Of a stretch of 64,000 nucleotides of DNA, positions 60,432 to 64,000 are shown piece after piece (positions within the stretch are counted from its first letter, which is position 1; each line of letters opens with the position of its first letter). The DNA comes from Bacteroidales bacterium. GTDB taxonomy: Bacteria > Bacteroidota > Bacteroidia > Bacteroidales > F082. The translations under genes and the position numbers were made by a program. The stretch lies in the NCBI GenBank assembly GCA_900769945.1, contig CAAGIO010000019.1:1-64000 (forward strand), in the 5' to 3' direction. The notes below the pieces were generated by a model, which had not been told where the DNA came from, did not search any database, and saw only the letters and a list, made by a program, of their open reading frames with translations.

Positions 60432-63400
60432 CTATCTCTCAACGATGACCTTCACGTTCTTTACAAAACTGTTGTTGTATGTTCTGACGATGTATGCGCC
60501 ATTTCTTAAGTCGTGATTGATGATGTTGTCACCGGTTGAAATAGTCTGTCTGATTACAGGCTGACCAGCGATGTTATATACCGCCATCTCAAGACTGCCG
60601 TTTGTGTTGTTCTTGACAATGAATGAGTTGCGAACGCTTATTATTACTAAGTCTGACTCGCTTTCTTCATCGATGCTTAAGGTCTCTTTTACTTCACCTG
60701 ATAACGACACCATGGTTTCTACTCCTGAGGCAGCAATAGCCACTTCACTTTCGTATGTGTTAACATCAAGGGCGTTAAGTCTTACATAGATTGTAGTAGG
60801 TTCGATAGTGCCGTTTTCAAATGGCAACTCAATGCTTGTCGAGAATGTTGTCTCGTCTAATGACATCTCGAAATCGTTCTGAGTGTTGATGTTGAGTGTT
60901 ATCATGCCGCTGTCGGAGCCGTCTTCGCCAACGAGGTTTCCGGCTGTGAGAACGAATTGCTGTACCTCTGAAGGTCCATCACCATAGAAATACTCGAAAC
61001 CGTTGAGCGAGTTTGGTGTTACGGTGATGTACGGGTCAGTGCTGAGGCTTGCATAAAGCATGATGTCGTCAACTTCCCAAGCTGCTGCTCCATCTGTAGC
61101 GCTGCTTGTATATTTGAATGCGATATAGCAAATCATGCCGGAGAAAGCGTTAAGTGAGATCTCTCCTGACTCAACCCACTCATAGTTTCCTTCTGACATG
61201 TTGAATGTCAACGGCTGCCATGTTGCTGATGAAATGTCTTGACCATCGAAGTCGTTTGAGAAGAATAACTCAAGAGCCGGTCCCTCGAACTTGGTGGCGT
61301 TCATAAATGACAAGATGACATTCTGTCCAGCATATTCCGAAAGGTTGAACTCCGGCGAGATGCACCATTGCTCATTATCTACATCGTCACCATAACCATT
61401 TGCATTGGCATATTTGTTGCCTGCGTAAGTAGCAATTGTCCATGGCTTGTTGCCGTTTACTGTGACAAACGACCAGCCGTTCATCTCACCTTCCCAATCT
61501 TGACTGAATATCACGTCAACATCGGTGATGACATTGTAGTAAGCTGATGCCACGTTGCTGTCGGTATAACCGTCCTTTATTGCTATTGCCTTGATAGTCA
61601 TCTCTGAATCGATATGTATTGCCTCGGTATAAACCTCTGATTCTGAAGAAGGCTCGCTGCCGTCAGTCGTATAGTAGATGGTGGCGTCTTCTGTCGCGCA
61701 AGCAATCTCAACGTCTATCTCGTTGTAATATGTTCCTGATGCCATGCTGAATGTTGGGGTTGCGACTGTTGGTGTCACTGAGCCGCCTTGTACGAACAGG
61801 TCGAGGAAGAAGTTGTAGTCTGATGAAGCGATGTTTGTCGTTGAATATGCGCCGAACTTGTTTGAAGCGTTCATGGCGATACCTCTTGTGTCGTAGTCGG
61901 TGTTTCTGAAGACGAAGCCTGAGTAGTTAGGAATCATAGCGTTAGCCTCTGAAGTCTCGTATGCAACAGTCCATTGTGAGTATTGGTTGCCAGCGAAGTT
62001 GGTGCTGCTTCCTGCGTATCCGAGGGCATCGCCATTGGTGTTGGTGAGTGTGATAAGCCCGTCTTCAACAGTGACGTTCCAGAGATATGTGGCGGCATCG
62101 TCGGCTATTGCAGAAGGCAGTTTCTCAATGCCACCGTTGATTTCTGATGAGAATAACACGCCGTCTGGCTTGCCTGACACCACCGCCGGCATTGCATAAT
62201 AACCGTTGCCTGTCGTCTCATCATAACGTGCCGCGAGTATTACTTGTGAGCCATTGGCAAGCTCGTTGACGGAATAAATCTTATTCCAATCTTCGCCCTG
62301 CTCAACAACGTTTCCACTTAATGAAACAGTAATTTCATCGAGTTGTGAGTCGATGCTGACGCTGCCGTCGTAGGTGTTTACAGCGAGGTCTGCTGCCATT
62401 CTGAAATACACTGTCTGTTCAATGCTTCCGGCAACAGGGGTGAGGGTTATTGTAGATTGTGCCACGAAAGCCTCTCCTGATGTGAGTGACATCTCGAATG
62501 ATGTGCCGGCAAGTGTTATGACGACGTCTTCATTCAGGTTGATAGCTGAAATGTTGACGGATTGCTCTGATGATGGACCATTGCCCTCTGTATAGCTGAA
62601 GTTGAGGCTTGTAGGGGTGACGTTGATGTTAGGGGCAGAGGTGAAGCCGAGAAGGATGATGTCGTCAATCTCCCAGCTTGCCGCTTCTGTCTCTGTTGAG
62701 GTGTATTTGAAACCGATATGGCAGTTGTCTCCGCTATATCCGTCCAAAGAAATGACACCCGACTCAACCCATTCGTAGTTACCTGCTGATAATGTGAATG
62801 ATAATGGCTGCCATGTCGCTGTGGCAGGATTCTGCCCGTCATAATTGTTTGAAATCATGAGTTCAAGTGCCGGACCGGTGAATTTTGTAGCGTTCATGAA
62901 TGTCAATGAGACGTTGCTGTAGCTGTCGATGTTGAAGGCAGGGGAGATGCACCATTGCTCGTTTACGCCGCCGTTATAACCGTTTGCGTTAGCGTATTTG
63001 TTGTTGTTGTATGACGCTATTGTCCATGCATTGCTGCCCTCTACTGATACGAACGTCCAACCGTTCATTTCTCCTTCCCAATCCTGACTGAAGATTGTAG
63101 TGGCTCCAAGGATGATGGTGTATTCCGCTGTGGCGATATTGCTGTTAACGAATCCATCTTTTATTGCTAATGCCTTGATAGTCATGCTTTCTTCAACAAC
63201 GATAGGCTCTGAATATACTGATGAGCTTGTTGTAGGCTCTGTTCCATCTGTAGTGAAGTAGATGGTGGCGTCAGGTGTTGCAGTGGCGATAGTAACTGTC
63301 TGTGCCTCAAAGTATGTGCCGGCTTCTGGTGTGAATGTAGGCATTGCAACGGTAGGTGTGCCGCCTGCCTTAACAAACATGTCGATGTAGAAGTTGTAGT

Positions 63401-64000
63401 TGGCAGCGTTAGCTCCTGTCATATTTGTCTTGGAATAGGCACCATAGCTGTGATAGTTGCTGTTGATAGCGAATGCCCTGCCGTCTTTGTTGTGGTTAGT
63501 AATAACGAATGCGCCGTAGCTTGCAACCATTGCCGCCTCATCTGAAACGCCGTATTCAATGCTCCACTCTGTGTTGTCACCTCCTGTAGCGAAGTCGGTG
63601 CCGCTGCCACCGTAACCAAGGACATCACCGTTGTTGTTGGTGAAGATGAAACCGTTGGCTGTTGCCGTAGCTGTCCATGCGTATGTGTCTTCATTGTCAA
63701 GAACCTCACTTGATACCGTCTCGCCATTGTCGCCTTCCTCACTTGTGAATAAGAATCCCGCCGGCTTGCCCGATGTAGTGGCTGTCATGGCATAATATGA
63801 GTTCGTCTCCTCATTGTGTCGTGCCGCAAAGATGATTTGTGAACCATCTTCCACACCCGAAATGTCACTGATACGCACATATTCAGGGTCGGTAGCTGCT
63901 CCCTGCTCTTTGACCTCTCCTGTCACATGAACGTAAACGTCCTCAACTCCTTCTGATTCAAGTCGTAATGAGTCGGCATATACTCCAAGTGGAAGGTCTG
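60432..64000 (-). CDS. giant tandem-repeat surface protein with type IX secretion sorting domain (5' end outside the window)
   Basis: At least 1189 residues, open to the window edge, so the N-terminus is missing; the frame continues upstream of the GTG at 63926 as VEDVYVHVTGEV and an earlier DLPLGVYADSLRL segment. It contains two tandem modules of 528 residues (1584 bases between equivalent points). Each module has an AARxxExTxxxYYAM domain, a CHB_HEX_C-like TDGTEPTxxSxVYSEPI part, a choice-of-anchor/cleaved-adhesin domain starting FSQDWEGEMNGW, and an Ig-like spacer ending VSLSGxV. The C-terminus (NGSLEMAVYNIAGQPV, then NGAYIVRTY, then KNVKVIVER) fits a type A T9SS C-terminal sorting domain. 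It is probably cell-surface displayed or secreted. Confidence 0.85.
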   Translation of the reverse strand, partial: DLPLGVYADSLRLESEGVEDVYVHVTGEVKEQGAATDPEYVRISDISGVEDGSQIIFAARHNEETNSYYAMTATTSGKPAGFLFTSEEGDNGETVSSEVLDNEDTYAWTATATANGFIFTNNNGDVLGYGGSGTDFATGGDNTEWSIEYGVSDEAAMVASYGAFVITNHNKDGRAFAINSNYHSYGAYSKTNMTGANAANYNFYIDMFVKAGGTPTVAMPTFTPEAGTYFEAQTVTIATATPDATIYFTTDGTEPTTSSSVYSEPIVVEESMTIKALAIKDGFVNSNIATAEYTIILGATTIFSQDWEGEMNGWTFVSVEGSNAWTIASYNNNKYANANGYNGGVNEQWCISPAFNIDSYSNVSLTFMNATKFTGPALELMISNNYDGQNPATATWQPLSFTLSAGNYEWVESGVISLDGYSGDNCHIGFKYTSTETEAASWEIDDIILLGFTSAPNINVTPTSLNFSYTEGNGPSSEQSVNISAINLNEDVVITLAGTSFEMSLTSGEAFVAQSTITLTPVAGSIEQTVYFRMAADLAVNTYDGSVSIDSQLDEITVSLSGNVVEQGEDWNKIYSVNELANGSQVILAARYDETTGNGYYAMPAVVSGKPDGVLFSSEINGGIEKLPSAIADDAATYLWNVTVEDGLITLTNTNGDALGYAGSSTNFAGNQYSQWTVAYETSEANAMIPNYSGFVFRNTDYDTRGIAMNASNKFGAYSTTNIASSDYNFFLDLFVQGGSVTPTVATPTFSMASGTYYNEIDVEIACATEDATIYYTTDGSEPSSESEVYTEAIHIDSEMTIKAIAIKDGYTDSNVASAYYNVITDVDVIFSQDWEGEMNGWSFVTVNGNKPWTIATYAGNKYANANGYGDDVDNEQWCISPEFNLSEYAGQNVILSFMNATKFEGPALELFFSNDFDGQDISSATWQPLTFNMSEGNYEWVESGEISLNAFSGMICYIAFKYTSSATDGAAAWEVDDIMLYASLSTDPYITVTPNSLNGFEYFYGDGPSEVQQFVLTAGNLVGEDGSDSGMITLNINTQNDFEMSLDETTFSTSIELPFENGTIEPTTIYVRLNALDVNTYESEVAIAASGVETMVSLSGEVKETLSIDEESESDLVIISVRNSFIVKNNTNGSLEMAVYNIAGQPVIRQTISTGDNIINHDLRNGAYIVRTYNNSFVKNVKVIVER

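Noticed and set aside
1..64000. CRISPR arrays, prophage, complete insertion sequences, tRNA or rRNA genes.
   Set aside because: I saw no regular spaced repeats, transposase or integrase frames, or tRNA/rRNA sequence by eye. Short RNA genes could still be missed without a covariance-model scan.

Overview
The window looks like a chromosomal segment of an anaerobic, succinate-forming Bacteroidota, most probably order Bacteroidales. Three things point there. Promoters carry the Bacteroidetes-type -7 box TAnnTTTG at short distances from gene starts. Secretion genes and signals are of the type IX system (PorX; a C-terminal sorting domain on the last protein). Families typical of gut or rumen Bacteroidales recur (BtuG-like lipoprotein, frdCAB, DUF6427, EFR1, GH29, GH3-serine hydrolase fusion). 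I cannot name a genus. I recognised no tRNA, rRNA, CRISPR array, prophage or complete insertion sequence; nearly all of the DNA is ordinary core metabolism in compact operons.

Layout. 1-3.1 kb: a C-terminally truncated iron alcohol dehydrogenase, a MORN-like repeat protein, a MarC membrane protein and a structured non-coding stretch. 3.1-6.4 kb: a cobalamin riboswitch controlling a BtuB-like TonB-dependent receptor and a BtuG-like surface propeller lipoprotein. 6.5-12.9 kb: aspartase, a dicarboxylate transporter and fumarate reductase frdCAB, which together can turn aspartate into fumarate and respire it to succinate. 13.1-16.8 kb: a second iron alcohol dehydrogenase and NfnAB. 16.9-22.7 kb: nadK, a glycosyltransferase, purD, a DUF6427 membrane protein, rnhB and a 5'-nucleotidase, tightly packed. 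22.8-27.0 kb: porX, tsaE, aroB, aroA. 27.0-30.0 kb, minus strand: a LutA-like Fe-S protein and an M3 peptidase.

30.1-38.8 kb is a four-gene glycogen operon: GH133 debranching enzyme, GT4, GH57, and a 1414-residue protein that joins a GT3 glycogen synthase to a GT35 alpha-glucan phosphorylase. 39.0-43.7 kb holds a YqiA-like esterase, a DEDDh exonuclease, a small unknown protein, a GH29 fucosidase and a MATE transporter. 43.8-51.7 kb is a four-gene operon of exported proteins: a Gfo/Idh/MocA oxidoreductase, a HEAT-repeat protein with a DUF1080 (3-keto-glycoside hydrolase) domain, a thioredoxin-fold protein and a GH3/serine-hydrolase fusion. 52.3-55.0 kb is a MurL-MurD2 pair, the alternative route to the D-glutamate of peptidoglycan. 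The window ends with a lipoprotein, gcvP, a small membrane protein, an EFR1 ferredoxin/flavodoxin and a giant tandem-repeat, type IX-secreted surface protein cut by the window edge.

The observations I rate highest are the MurL-MurD2 pair, the glycogen synthase-phosphorylase fusion in its operon, the oxidoreductase/DUF1080/GH3 operon, the B12 riboswitch with a start-sequestering helix, and the structured non-coding stretch beside it. All assignments come from reading motifs by eye; no database search was possible.
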